A stretch of 14,494 bases of DNA, taken from positions 1-14,494 of the forward strand of contig PKWK01000082.1 in NCBI GenBank assembly GCA_003133205.1. Direction: 5' to 3'. Below the pieces are notes generated by a model. The model saw only the letters and a program-made list of their open reading frames with translations, was not told the origin of the DNA and made no database searches. The position numbers and the translations under genes are program-made. Of this stretch, positions 1-7,093 are shown one piece after another. Origin of the DNA: Granulicella sp. (GTDB lineage Bacteria > Acidobacteriota > Terriglobia > Terriglobales > Acidobacteriaceae). How positions within the stretch are numbered: position 1 is the first letter of the stretch; each line of letters opens with the position of its first letter.

Positions 1-2
1 TG

Positions 3-839
<837 letters not shown>

Positions 840-840
840 G

Positions 841-1125
841 TTAAAGCCGCTTCTGCCAATCTTGTGCGCCGTGGTAAAGGGCGAGAATTTCGAGCACGTT
901 GTTCTTCACTCGATAGACGAGGATGAACGGCGTGCCTGCAATGGCAAGTTCACGCGTTCCTGGCCACTTCGATGGCTTGCCCATTGCGGGAAACAGACCG
1001 AGGTGACTGGCGGCGGCCTCGATCAGGTCGGCCATTCGCGCGGCGGCGGACGGCTTGTCCATCTGAATGTAATCGTAGGCTTCACGGAGATGCTGTAGCG
1101 CTTCCCCGGTCCATCTGACTCTCAT
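841..1125 (-). CDS. ParE/RelE-superfamily toxin of a type II toxin-antitoxin pair
   Basis: Protein of 94 residues with the full RelE/ParE pattern: N-terminal helix region (RWTGEALQHLREAYDYI), helix 2 (PSAAARMADLIEAA), the turn FPAMGKP near residues 45-51, a central strand with TREL (57-60), the FILVYRV strand (67-73) and a C-terminal strand with H85 and Q88-W90. This matches ParE-type proteins, which poison DNA gyrase, better than ribosome-dependent RelE proteins, but the target cannot be settled from sequence. Its ATG overlaps the antitoxin stop by 4 bp (ATGA), so translation is coupled. The stop at 841-843 sits one base from the recA stop on the other strand. Confidence 0.88.
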   Translation of the reverse strand: MRVRWTGEALQHLREAYDYIQMDKPSAAARMADLIEAAASHLGLFPAMGKPSKWPGTRELAIAGTPFILVYRVKNNVLEILALYHGAQDWQKRL

Positions 1126-1364
1126 TTAGCGCTGCGCCAACGGGCGAACTCAGCTTGAACTTCTTTGTCCGTGGCGAACCTGCCTTCATCGGCCGCTTTA
1201 ATCCCGGCGTCGATCTTTGCCAGGATTAATTCCTGCAAGAAGAAATGGCTTTCAAGGGCTTCGTCGATGACCTCCGTACGGGTTCGTCCGGCCGCCTTGG
1301 CTAAGGAGTCAAGCTTAGCGGCCTTTCTTTTGTCGGTACGGAAGCTGATGTTTACCGTCGTCAT
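1122..1364 (-). CDS. Ribbon-helix-helix antitoxin (CopG/ParD-like), partner of the ParE toxin
   Basis: Small protein of 80 residues. An N-terminal beta-strand (TVNISFRTD, residues 3-11) is followed by helix KRKAAKLDSLAKAAG and helix TRTEVIDEALESHFF. This is a ribbon-helix-helix DNA-binding fold that dimerises on operator DNA. The C-terminal part (GIKAADEGRFATDKEVQAEF) is the usual ParD-type tail that wraps the toxin. ATG at 1364 is chosen because the domain begins at residue 2. A longer in-frame reading would start inside the upstream palindrome. No Shine-Dalgarno sequence is visible before this ATG, so the message may be leaderless. The gene is first in the pair, as in most type II systems, and probably represses its own promoter through the inverted repeat at 1373-1411. 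Confidence 0.87.
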   Translation of the reverse strand: MTTVNISFRTDKRKAAKLDSLAKAAGRTRTEVIDEALESHFFLQELILAKIDAGIKAADEGRFATDKEVQAEFARWRSAK

Positions 1365-1372
1365 GAATACAT

Positions 1373-1411
1373 GGTAGCACAGTGCATTACAGTGCAATGC
1401 ACTGTGCTACC
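1373..1411. promoter_or_regulatory. Perfect 16-bp inverted repeat, probable operator of the toxin-antitoxin pair
   Basis: Left arm 1373-1388 (GGTAGCACAGTGCATT) and right arm 1396-1411 are exact reverse complements, separated by a 7-nt spacer (ACAGTGC) that repeats part of the arm. The element ends 8 bp before the antitoxin ATG and begins 11 bp after the satP stop, in minus-strand order. On the minus strand TTGCAC and TACCAT, 15 bp apart, lie within it and could be a promoter, so a bound antitoxin would cover it. There is no T-run, so a classic terminator for satP is less likely. Operator function is inferred. Confidence 0.6.
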
Positions 1412-1422
1412 GGCGCAGTTTG

Positions 1423-2043
1423 CTATGTGATGAAGGGTTTGCCGACCGGGATTACGGCGCGGTTGGCGGTGGTGTTGAGGATTTCGATGAAGGCTACGAA
1501 GACTGCGTCGAGACCGGTGAGCAGGCCGAAGTAGCCGCCGACCTGGCCGCAGGTGAGCGAGCCGATGGAGTAGCCGAAGTCTCCTGAGGCGAGCAGGAAG
1601 AAGGTGATCCAGAGCAGGAGGAAGATGCTCCAGACTGCCTTGCTGAGGCGGAAACTCACGATCCAGAGCAGCAGTGTGAAGATGCCCCACATGAGGAGGA
1701 CGGTGCCTCCGGCAGCGGGTGGTGGAGCTTTGAGCCAGCCAATTGAGACGGACCATTGCAGGAGCGCGAACCACCACCAGAACATGGCGTAGGAGGTGAA
1801 GGCGACCATTCCGAAGGTGTTGCCGACTTTGAACTCGAGGACGCCGGCGATGAGTTGGGCTACTCCGCCGTAGGCAAAGGCGAGGGGCACGACGACCGGG
1901 ACGGCTTCGTGGGGCAGGAGGCCTGCGTTGATGGCGCTGAGCACGACGGTGGTAAGGCCGAATCCGGCGAGTCCGAGGGGGCCAGGGTTGGCGGATCTGA
2001 TTGCGAGCGGGGCGGGGGTCTGTGCGACGACGGAGTCGGACAT
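1423..2043 (-). CDS. satP: GPR1/FUN34/YaaH-family acetate/succinate transporter (SatP-like)
   Basis: Inner-membrane protein of 206 residues, expected to carry acetate or succinate across the membrane. The family signature NPGPLGL is at residues 19-25. Further family features are AYGGVAQLIAGVLEF with GNTFG (about 57-78) and SYAMFWWW. About six hydrophobic segments fill the rest (for example TTVVLSAINAGLL, GTVLLMWGIFTLLLWIV and SIFLLLWITFFLLASG). ATG at 2043 is chosen because AGGAG lies 8 nt upstream and the family signature follows closely; the frame stays open further upstream but is low-complexity there. It stands alone, between the toxin-antitoxin pair and the sigma-factor operon, all on the minus strand. 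Confidence 0.9.
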   Translation of the reverse strand: MSDSVVAQTPAPLAIRSANPGPLGLAGFGLTTVVLSAINAGLLPHEAVPVVVPLAFAYGGVAQLIAGVLEFKVGNTFGMVAFTSYAMFWWWFALLQWSVSIGWLKAPPPAAGGTVLLMWGIFTLLLWIVSFRLSKAVWSIFLLLWITFFLLASGDFGYSIGSLTCGQVGGYFGLLTGLDAVFVAFIEILNTTANRAVIPVGKPFIT

Positions 2044-2083
2044 CGATGAGGCTCCTGGAAGATGGGGGTGAACGTGCGCACCC

Positions 2084-2110
2084 ATCATACGCAGAGCAGT
2101 TAGATGCGGG
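2084..2110 (-). promoter_or_regulatory. Candidate -10 region of satP
   Basis: On the minus strand a TATGAT hexamer (plus-strand 2084-2089) matches the sigma70 -10 consensus at five of six positions. It would place transcription start about 34 nt before the satP ATG. The -35 region is poor (TGTCCC about 18 bp upstream), so this is only a candidate. Confidence 0.3.
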
Positions 2111-2216
2111 ACACTGGAGCGGAGGGAAGGAATTTGGGGCGCCCTGAAAAAGCTAGAAAACCTTGGGTTCGCGGCTCGGGGAGGATGTTGGGCCGCACAA
2201 AAAGACAGCTGCGGAG

Positions 2217-2237
2217 ATTCTGAGCTGCGCTCAGAAT
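2217..2237. repeat. Short palindromic intergenic repeat, copy 1
   Basis: A 9-bp perfect stem (ATTCTGAGC and GCTCAGAAT) with a 3-nt loop, in the context GAGATTC-stem-GAATGAC. Three other intergenic sites (about 5769, 10584 and 13348) share the flanks and a small stem, all in the same orientation. It lies between satP and the terminator of the sigma operon, in a 269-bp gap that otherwise holds only the satP promoter candidate and that terminator. Confidence 0.6.
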
Positions 2238-2259
2238 GACGGCTCGGATGGAATGAAGA

Positions 2260-2288
2260 AAGGGTACCCGGCGGATGCGGGTACCCTT
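2260..2288 (-). terminator. Intrinsic terminator of the sigma-factor operon
   Basis: Perfect 11-bp stem (AAGGGTACCCG, 2260-2270, with its complement at 2278-2288) and a 7-nt loop. It begins 24 nt after the stop of the LTxxQ gene. On the minus strand the stem is followed by a T-rich but broken stretch (TTTCTTCATT), so termination is likely but perhaps not complete. Confidence 0.7.
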
Positions 2289-2312
2289 GGTGTTTCGCGA
2301 TGCGGGTGGGAT

Positions 2313-3092
2313 TTACGGCTCGTCGATGGGTTCCACGAAGTCGCTGGTGCCGGGTGCGCCGGGTCGCTGGCCTCGTCCACGGCCACCTTGTGCGCCGGGA
2401 CCGCCGGGGCCACCCTGTCCGCCGGGACCATCTTGTGGATTGAATCCGCCTTGGCCTTCGCCGCGTGCGCCTTGGCCTTCGCCGCGTGCTCTGAGCTTGG
2501 TCCATTGGTCAGGGGTGAGGGTGGCGCGGATGCCGAGGAGCATTTTGGCGTTGGCTTTCTCGAGATCGGCGCGGGCCTGGGCGACCTTATCGATCTGGGC
2601 CATGGCCTTCGCGGTGTCGAGCGGATTGGCGCTGAGCATCGGCTCAAGCAGAACCTGCTGCTTCTCTACGTTGGCCTTGAGGTCGATGAGTTGGAGGCGG
2701 CTCTCCTGGAAGATGCCGTCCATCTTTTTGGTCTGCTCGGGTGTGAGGGCGAGCCTCTGGACGACCATGGGGTTCTTCCACCACATGCCGGCGGGTCCCA
2801 TGCGGAATTCGCCGCCCTGGCCGCCGCGGAAGTTGTTGCGGTTACGCATCATTTGCGCACGGCGGAGGCGTTGCTGCATGCCTGGCTGCATATTGCCCTG
2901 CGCCATGCCGGGGCGCATCCCCTGACGCATGCCGGGATTCGGCGGCGGCTGGCGCTCGATGGGTGCGGCCGACGGGGCTGGAGTGGTGGTGGTCGCCGGA
3001 GCGGGCGGCGTCTGCTGGGAGAGTGCGATGGCGGCGGAGAGACCGAGAGCAACCAGGGCAAACATGGGATTGCGAATTAGTCGGGCGATCAT
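2313..3092 (-). CDS. Met-rich periplasmic LTxxQ protein (Spy/CpxP/CnrX-like)
   Basis: Secreted protein of 259 residues. A signal peptide is clear (RLIRNP, then hydrophobic FALVALGLSAAIA, cleavage near ALS-QQ at 25/26). A Pro/Thr/Ala linker (26-52) follows. Residues 55-109 are rich in Met (ten), Arg and Gly. A helical core carries two LTxxQ motifs, LTPEQ (116-120) and LTPDQ (192-196), typical of the Spy/CpxP and CnrX/ZraP fold. The last 60 residues are a Gly/Pro/Gln-rich tail containing a duplicated ARGEGQG. The gene starts 2 nt after the anti-sigma stop, with AAGGAAAG as ribosome-binding site about 7 nt before the ATG. Family members act as chaperones or as metal/stress sensors. The operon context favours a sensor or effector of the sigma factor; the exact role is unknown. 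Confidence 0.75.
   Translation of the reverse strand: MIARLIRNPMFALVALGLSAAIALSQQTPPAPATTTTPAPSAAPIERQPPPNPGMRQGMRPGMAQGNMQPGMQQRLRRAQMMRNRNNFRGGQGGEFRMGPAGMWWKNPMVVQRLALTPEQTKKMDGIFQESRLQLIDLKANVEKQQVLLEPMLSANPLDTAKAMAQIDKVAQARADLEKANAKMLLGIRATLTPDQWTKLRARGEGQGARGEGQGGFNPQDGPGGQGGPGGPGAQGGRGRGQRPGAPGTSDFVEPIDEP
2447..2488. repeat. Exact 21-bp tandem duplication inside the LTxxQ gene
   Basis: Two identical adjacent copies (2447-2467 and 2468-2488) of a unit beginning CGCCTTGGCC. The length is a multiple of three, so it adds seven residues (ARGEGQG) to the Gly-rich tail without changing frame. Such a repeat can gain or lose a copy by slippage. Confidence 0.9.
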
Positions 3093-3094
3093 GA

Positions 3095-3667
3095 TTAGTC
3101 TTTCCTTTGGGTTGAAGTCGTAACGGAAGAGCCGGTGTCCACTGAGGCGACGGCGACGGTTGGGTCGGCGAGCGCCTGCATGGGGGTAGGAACGGAGGCG
3201 GAGATTTCGCGGTTGACGTCTTCGAGCAGGGCCTCGTCGGATTGGACGGGGCGATCTGCGACGCTGATGGCGACCGATGGAGCTATCTGGAGCGAGTGCT
3301 GATGCATGACCTGCATGGGCAAAAAGGCGGCGAGGACGATGGCGGCTGCTGCGGCCCAGTAGGCCGGCTCCAGCGCCGGCGAGAACAGGCGGCGAGCGGG
3401 GAGGGACACTTGCGGCAGACGGCGAAGCTCGTTGTCGGCGTAGGCGTTGCTGGCCTGGCGGAAGAGGGAGAGGGATTCACGCAGGGTGGCGAGTTCGGCG
3501 GCGCATTGCTCGCAGGTGAGCACGTGGGCGTCGGCGGGAGCGCTCGGAGAGTCCGTGATTTCCGTGGACTGGGCGAGAAGCTCGCCAAACTGGTCTTCGG
3601 TCAGATGCGCGTCGCGGAGGTGGACGCCAGCGGCGATGCAGGGTTGCGGTGCGAATTGAGGAGTCAT
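3095..3667 (-). CDS. Membrane-anchored zinc-finger anti-sigma factor
   Basis: Protein of 190 residues that should hold the ECF sigma factor of the preceding gene inactive at the membrane. The cytoplasmic N-terminal half contains H48-x3-C52-x2-C55 (HVLTCEQC), the core of the anti-sigma zinc-binding domain. One transmembrane helix follows (about 103-121, YWAAAAAIVLAAFLPMQV), then a C-terminal periplasmic part of about 70 residues rich in Ser, Thr and Val with no recognised domain. The ATG at 3667 overlaps the sigma stop by 4 bp (ATGA), the usual coupling for sigma/anti-sigma pairs. A longer reading of the frame runs into the sigma gene and is rejected. Release of the sigma factor by cleavage or by metal/redox change is plausible but not shown. 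Confidence 0.8.
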   Translation of the reverse strand: MTPQFAPQPCIAAGVHLRDAHLTEDQFGELLAQSTEITDSPSAPADAHVLTCEQCAAELATLRESLSLFRQASNAYADNELRRLPQVSLPARRLFSPALEPAYWAAAAAIVLAAFLPMQVMHQHSLQIAPSVAISVADRPVQSDEALLEDVNREISASVPTPMQALADPTVAVASVDTGSSVTTSTQRKD

Positions 3668-4266
3668 GGAGTCTCCTTCTGTAATGTGTTGTGACGGGTG
3701 CGGATGACGTTGAGGGCGCGATAGACGTGGCTCTTGACCGTGCCGAGGGGCAGGCCGGTGACGGTGGCGATTTCCGGGATCTCCATCTCTTCGAGGAAGC
3801 GGAGCAGGAAGACAGTGCGCTGGCGGGGAGAGAGGCCGGCCACCGTCTCCCAGATGAGCTTGACCTGTTCCTGGGCGATGAGGTGGGATTCGGCGGAGCC
3901 TTCGCGATTGGGGAGACTGGCGGCGACCTCGTCGACATCGACGGCGCTGGTGGAGATGTGTTTCCAGAAGCGGAAGCGGCCGGTGCGGGTGTGGTCGCGC
4001 GCGAGGTTGAGGGCGATGCGTATGAGCCAGGTAGCGACGGAACAGTCTTCGCGGAAGCTGGCGCGGGCGGTCCATGCGCGGAGGAAGGTCTCCTGCGTGA
4101 GCGTTTCGGCGGCATCGCGGTCGCGCAGGTTGGCGAGCAGAAAGCGGAAGACGCGGGGCTGATAGAGGGCGACGACGGTTTCGAGATCGTCGAGCGGGGT
4201 GGTGCGCGCGCCTGCGCTGAGGGTGAGGCTTGTTGACGGGAAGGTCTGGATGTCTTCCGGCACCAT
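3664..4266 (-). CDS. ECF-type RNA polymerase sigma factor
   Basis: Sigma70-family regulator of about 200 residues. Region 2 is seen in YQPRVFRFLLANLRDRDAAE and LTQETFLRAW, with the -10-binding stretch ATWLIRIALNLARDH. Region 4 is LSPRQRTVFLLRFLEEMEIP followed by the helix-turn-helix EIATVTGLPLGTVKSHVYRA. There is no region 1.1 or 3, as expected for ECF factors. An ATG at 4272 is in frame, but AGGA touches it. The ATG at 4266 has the same AGGA about 6 nt upstream and is preferred. It heads a three-gene operon with the anti-sigma factor and the LTxxQ protein. No clear ECF-type (GGAAC) promoter could be read in the 147 bp to the divergent coaD. Confidence 0.9.
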   Translation of the reverse strand: MVPEDIQTFPSTSLTLSAGARTTPLDDLETVVALYQPRVFRFLLANLRDRDAAETLTQETFLRAWTARASFREDCSVATWLIRIALNLARDHTRTGRFRFWKHISTSAVDVDEVAASLPNREGSAESHLIAQEQVKLIWETVAGLSPRQRTVFLLRFLEEMEIPEIATVTGLPLGTVKSHVYRALNVIRTRHNTLQKETP

Positions 4267-4294
4267 GTGCATTCCTCGCGGCTCATGCGGGCTG

Positions 4295-4319
4295 GACGGC
4301 GGGCCGTCGGCCTTTTTTT
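4295..4319 (+). terminator. Terminator-like hairpin with T7 run between the sigma gene and coaD
   Basis: GACGG (4295-4299) and CCGTC (4304-4308) can form a short GC-rich stem with a CGGG loop. Four bases later come seven T residues (4313-4319) on the plus strand. No plus-strand gene ends here, so it could only stop antisense transcripts crossing the sigma gene before they enter coaD. The stem is short, so confidence is low. Confidence 0.35.
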
Positions 4320-4413
4320 GAGCGGCTACTAGGACAGACGGGAGCGGGTGGGAGGAAGTCTACGGTTATGAGGGAATATTTTAGCCGCGGCGCTGAGGTA
4401 TGCTGCTCTAGAT

Positions 4414-4923
4414 ATGCAAACCGTCAAGGCAATCTATCCGGGGACGTTCGATCCGCTGACCAATGGGCATCTGGACCTGATTGCGCGTGGGTCGAAGATT
4501 GTGGATGAACTGGTGGTCGCGATCCTGCGGAATTCGGACAAGGGCGCACCTCTGTTCACCGTTGCCGAGCGGGTGGAGATGATTTCGGAGGCGATCGTCG
4601 AATCCGGCTTCCAGAATGTGTCGGTGACGACGTTCGATGGTCTGCTGGTCGACTTTGCGCGGGCGCAGGGAGCCAAGGCGGTGCTGCGCGGGATTCGGGC
4701 GATTACGGATTATGAGTACGAGTTCCCCATGGCGATGATGAACCGGAAGCTCGATCCGAACCTGGAGACGCTGTTCATGATGCCGACGGAGCAGTATACG
4801 TATGTCAGCTCGCGGCTGATCAAGGGCGTGTTCAAACTGGGTGGGGATGTGAGCGCGCTGGTGCCGCCTCTGGTGATGGCGAGGATGAGGGCGAAGGCCA
4901 AGGGTATTACGGCGGCTGGTTGA
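4414..4923 (+). CDS. coaD: Phosphopantetheine adenylyltransferase
   Basis: Transfers the adenylyl group of ATP to 4'-phosphopantetheine to give dephospho-CoA, the penultimate step of CoA synthesis in the cytoplasm. The 169-residue length is usual. The nucleotidyltransferase motif PGTFDPLTNGH is at residues 9-19 (the T/HxGH signature is NGH here). The substrate-binding segment LRGIRAITDYEYE is at 91-103, and the C-terminal ATP-binding motif is seen as YVSSRLIK (130-137). The start is firm because the first beta-strand begins at residue 3. The ribosome-binding site is weak: GAGGT lies about 15 nt upstream. The gene is divergent from the sigma-factor operon and is followed by a 225-bp repeat-rich gap. 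Confidence 0.97.
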   Translation: MQTVKAIYPGTFDPLTNGHLDLIARGSKIVDELVVAILRNSDKGAPLFTVAERVEMISEAIVESGFQNVSVTTFDGLLVDFARAQGAKAVLRGIRAITDYEYEFPMAMMNRKLDPNLETLFMMPTEQYTYVSSRLIKGVFKLGGDVSALVPPLVMARMRAKAKGITAAG

Positions 4924-4930
4924 AAGACGA

Positions 4931-4960
4931 CCACGGATGAACACGGATGAGCGCGGATCA
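4931..4960. repeat. Three 10-bp direct repeats (CACGGATGA type)
   Basis: CCACGGATGA, ACACGGATGA and GCGCGGATCA follow each other with a 10-bp period just after the coaD stop. The phrase CACGGATGAACACGGATG recurs in intergenic DNA of many unrelated bacteria (general knowledge), so this is probably one copy of a dispersed element. Confidence 0.7.
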
Positions 4961-5011
4961 AATGCGAATGCGTGTGGGTGCTCCTTGCCGCTTCTTGAGA
5001 CACATGTCCCG

Positions 5012-5130
5012 GGGCTAAAGCCCGCAGGTTTGGTAGCCCCAATTGTCCGGGCTAATGCCCGAACCTATCTCAGAAGCAAAGACGCTGTTTGGGCTAGAGT
5101 CCCGAGTTATCTCAGTGGCAAAGATGGCGG
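5012..5130. repeat. Degenerate tandem repeat built on GGGCTA(A/G)
   Basis: Three units begin with GGGCTA at 5012, 5049 and 5091. The last two are 42 bp apart and also share TATCTCAG with GCAAAGA at the same spacing (5066 and 5108). The first two units start with a small hairpin (GGGCTAAAGCCC, GGGCTAATGCCC), and the third has a damaged one. The block ends just before the ribosome-binding site of the methyltransferase. A related GGGGCTAAAGCCCC palindrome lies at 8254-8267. Confidence 0.7.
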
Positions 5131-5148
5131 GAGATGCAGGGGGAACGG

Positions 5149-5763
5149 ATGACTCTTCAGGAGCAGTTCGGGCAAATCGATATTTATCTGTTCGACCAGA
5201 TTTTGCGCGGGAATATTGCACCTGGGATGCGGGTGGTCGATGCGGGGTGCGGGCCTGGGCGGAACGTCGTCTACCTGCTGCGCGAGGGGTACGAGGTGTT
5301 CGGGGTCGATGCGGATGCGGACGCGGTGGCAAGCGTGCGAAAGACGGCGGGGGTGATTGCGCCGGGGCTGCCGAGCGCGAACTTCCAGGTGGCGGCGGTC
5401 GAGGCGATGCCGTTTCCGGATGCGTTTGCGGATGTGGTGGTGTGCCACTCGGTGCTGCATTTTGCGCGGGATGAGGCGCATCTTGACGCGATGGTGCGCG
5501 GACTTTGGCGGGTGCTGCGGCCGGGTGGGATGCTCTTCTGCCGGCTGGGGTCTCAAATCGGCGCTTGGAATGGGATAGAGTTCGAGGCGGTGGGGCAGGG
5601 GCGGTTTCGGATGTCCCATGGGGCGGAGTGGTTCCTGGTGGACGAGGCGAGGTTGATGGGGCTGACGCGGGCGCTGGGCGGAGAGTTGATCGATCCGTTG
5701 AAGACGACTGTGGTGCAGGGGCAGCGGTGCATGACGACCTGGGTGGTGCGGAAGAACACATAA
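5149..5763 (+). CDS. Class I SAM-dependent methyltransferase
   Basis: Predicted cytoplasmic methyltransferase of 204 residues with the Rossmann-like fold. Motif I VVDAGCGPG is at residues 29-37 and the acidic residue binding the SAM ribose is in FGVDAD (D54). VEAMPFPDAFADVVVCHSVL gives motifs II/III (about 84-103), and LRPGGMLF is the usual post-motif turn. It resembles the Methyltransf_11/UbiE-like group. The substrate cannot be told. ATG at 5149 is preferred to the one at 5134 because a GGGGGA stretch lies a few bases upstream of it, whereas the first ATG has GGGAG touching it. Neighbours (coaD, aminotransferase) give no functional hint, and repeats separate it from both. Confidence 0.85.
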   Translation: MTLQEQFGQIDIYLFDQILRGNIAPGMRVVDAGCGPGRNVVYLLREGYEVFGVDADADAVASVRKTAGVIAPGLPSANFQVAAVEAMPFPDAFADVVVCHSVLHFARDEAHLDAMVRGLWRVLRPGGMLFCRLGSQIGAWNGIEFEAVGQGRFRMSHGAEWFLVDEARLMGLTRALGGELIDPLKTTVVQGQRCMTTWVVRKNT

Positions 5764-5764
5764 C

Positions 5765-5800
5765 AAAAGCAGATTTCCTGCGGGAATGACAAGCAAAGGA
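5765..5800. repeat. Short palindromic intergenic repeat, copy 2
   Basis: AAAAGCAGATTTCCTGCGGG runs into AATGACAAGCAAAGG. The stem is ATTTCC/GGGAAT with a TGC loop, one pair being G-T. It starts 2 bp after the methyltransferase stop and is nearly identical to the copy at 10577-10628. Confidence 0.75.
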
Positions 5801-5870
5801 AATGCAAGGGTCTGCCGGGCTTTATCTCGGTGGGGAAATCTGACAGACTGTAGGTAGGAGCTTATTGGCT

Positions 5871-7064
5871 ATGAGTGTGACTGCGACCAAGGTTTTGACG
5901 GATCGGATTAATCGGATTGAAGTATCGGCGACGATGGCGATTACGGCCGAGGCGCTGAAGATGGCGGCGACCGGGATCAGCCTGGCGAACTTCGGTGCGG
6001 GCGAGCCGCACTTTGCGACTCCGCGGCACATTAAGGATGCGGCGATCGAGGCGATCGAGAAGAATTTTTCGAAGTATACGGCGGTCGCCGGGACTCCTGC
6101 GGTGCGCAAGGCGGTGGTGGAGCGGCACGCGGCGGACTTCGGCTCGAACTATACGGTTGAGGAATGCGTGTTTACGACCGGCGGCAAGCTGGCGCTGTTC
6201 AACGCGGTGCAGGTGCTGGTGGACCACGGCGACGAGGTGATTCTGCCGGTGCCGTACTGGGTGTCGTTCAAGGACATCATCCAGTATGCGGGCGGCAAGG
6301 TGGTGCTGGTCGAGAGCGATGAGCGCGAGGACTTCCGCGTTACGGCGAAGATGATTGAGGCGGCGATAACGCCGAAGACGAAGGCGATTATTTTGAATAC
6401 GCCTTCGAATCCCTCGGGGGCCGTCGTATCGCCAGCAGATTTAGAGGCTATTGTTCGCCTGGCGCATGCGCGCGGGATTTATGTGCTGCTGGATGAGTGT
6501 TACGTGTACCTGACGTTTACGGGCGCGCCGGTGAGCGGCGGGACGTTTACGGACTGCAAGGATCATGTGGTGATCCTTGGGTCGCTGTCGAAGACGTATG
6601 CGATGACGGGCTGGCGCGCGGGGTTTGCGCTGGGGCCGAAGCAGATTATTTCGGCGATGAGCAAGCTGCAGTCGCAGAGCACTTCGAACACGGCGAGCAT
6701 GGTGCAGCAGGCGTCGATTGCGGCGCTGACGAGTTCGCAGGCTTGCGTGACGGAGATGCGGGCGGATTATCTGAAGCTGCGCAACCAGGTGCTGGCGGGT
6801 TTCAAGACGATTCCCGGGCTGACCTGCACGGTGCCACAGGGCGCGTTCTATGTGTATCCGAATGTGAGCGCATTTATCGGGAAGGGCGGGGTGAAGTCTG
6901 CCTCGGACCTGGCGTCGAAGCTGCTGACGGAGGCGCATGTGGTGGTGGTTCCGGGCGAGGCGTTTGGGACGAATGAGCACGTGCGGCTGTCGTATGCCGT
7001 GTCTGCGGATGTGGTGGATGAGGGCGTGAAGCGGATGCGGGAGTATTTTGCGACTTTAGGTTAA
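5871..7064 (+). CDS. Pyridoxal-phosphate aspartate-type aminotransferase (class I)
   Basis: Transfers the amino group of aspartate (possibly also of prephenate or another dicarboxylate) to 2-oxoglutarate. The 397 residues fit aminotransferase subclass Ib. The substrate loop is FGAGEPHFATP (41-51) and the cofactor-phosphate region is TTGGKLALFNA (102-112). W130 is in PVPYW, the conserved Asn is N180 (NTPSNPSG), D208 and Y211 are in LLDECY, and the Schiff-base lysine is K241 in SLSKTYAMTGWRAGF. The arginine for the substrate carboxylate is in VRLSYA near the C-terminus. ATG at 5871 has AGGAG 10 nt upstream; an in-frame TTG at 5865 is closer to it and cannot be ruled out. ManC follows 29 bp later, so the two may be cotranscribed. 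Confidence 0.92.
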   Translation: MSVTATKVLTDRINRIEVSATMAITAEALKMAATGISLANFGAGEPHFATPRHIKDAAIEAIEKNFSKYTAVAGTPAVRKAVVERHAADFGSNYTVEECVFTTGGKLALFNAVQVLVDHGDEVILPVPYWVSFKDIIQYAGGKVVLVESDEREDFRVTAKMIEAAITPKTKAIILNTPSNPSGAVVSPADLEAIVRLAHARGIYVLLDECYVYLTFTGAPVSGGTFTDCKDHVVILGSLSKTYAMTGWRAGFALGPKQIISAMSKLQSQSTSNTASMVQQASIAALTSSQACVTEMRADYLKLRNQVLAGFKTIPGLTCTVPQGAFYVYPNVSAFIGKGGVKSASDLASKLLTEAHVVVVPGEAFGTNEHVRLSYAVSADVVDEGVKRMREYFATLG

Positions 7065-7093
7065 GTGCTGACTTTCCACTAACATTGGTGCCT

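Noticed and set aside
2044..2505. Upstream extension of the satP frame
   Set aside because: The extension is Arg/Pro/Thr-rich low complexity and crosses the terminator and repeat; the AGGAG-backed ATG at 2043 fits the family N-terminus.
2163..3080. Long plus-strand open frame (305 residues) opposite the LTxxQ gene
   Set aside because: Low-complexity Gly/Ala/Glu-rich translation, a mirror of GC-rich coding on the other strand. The minus-strand protein has a signal peptide, LTxxQ motifs and operon spacing.
3668..4075. Upstream extension of the anti-sigma frame
   Set aside because: It overlaps the sigma gene in another frame and is His/Arg/Pro-rich; the ATGA-coupled start at 3667 is typical.
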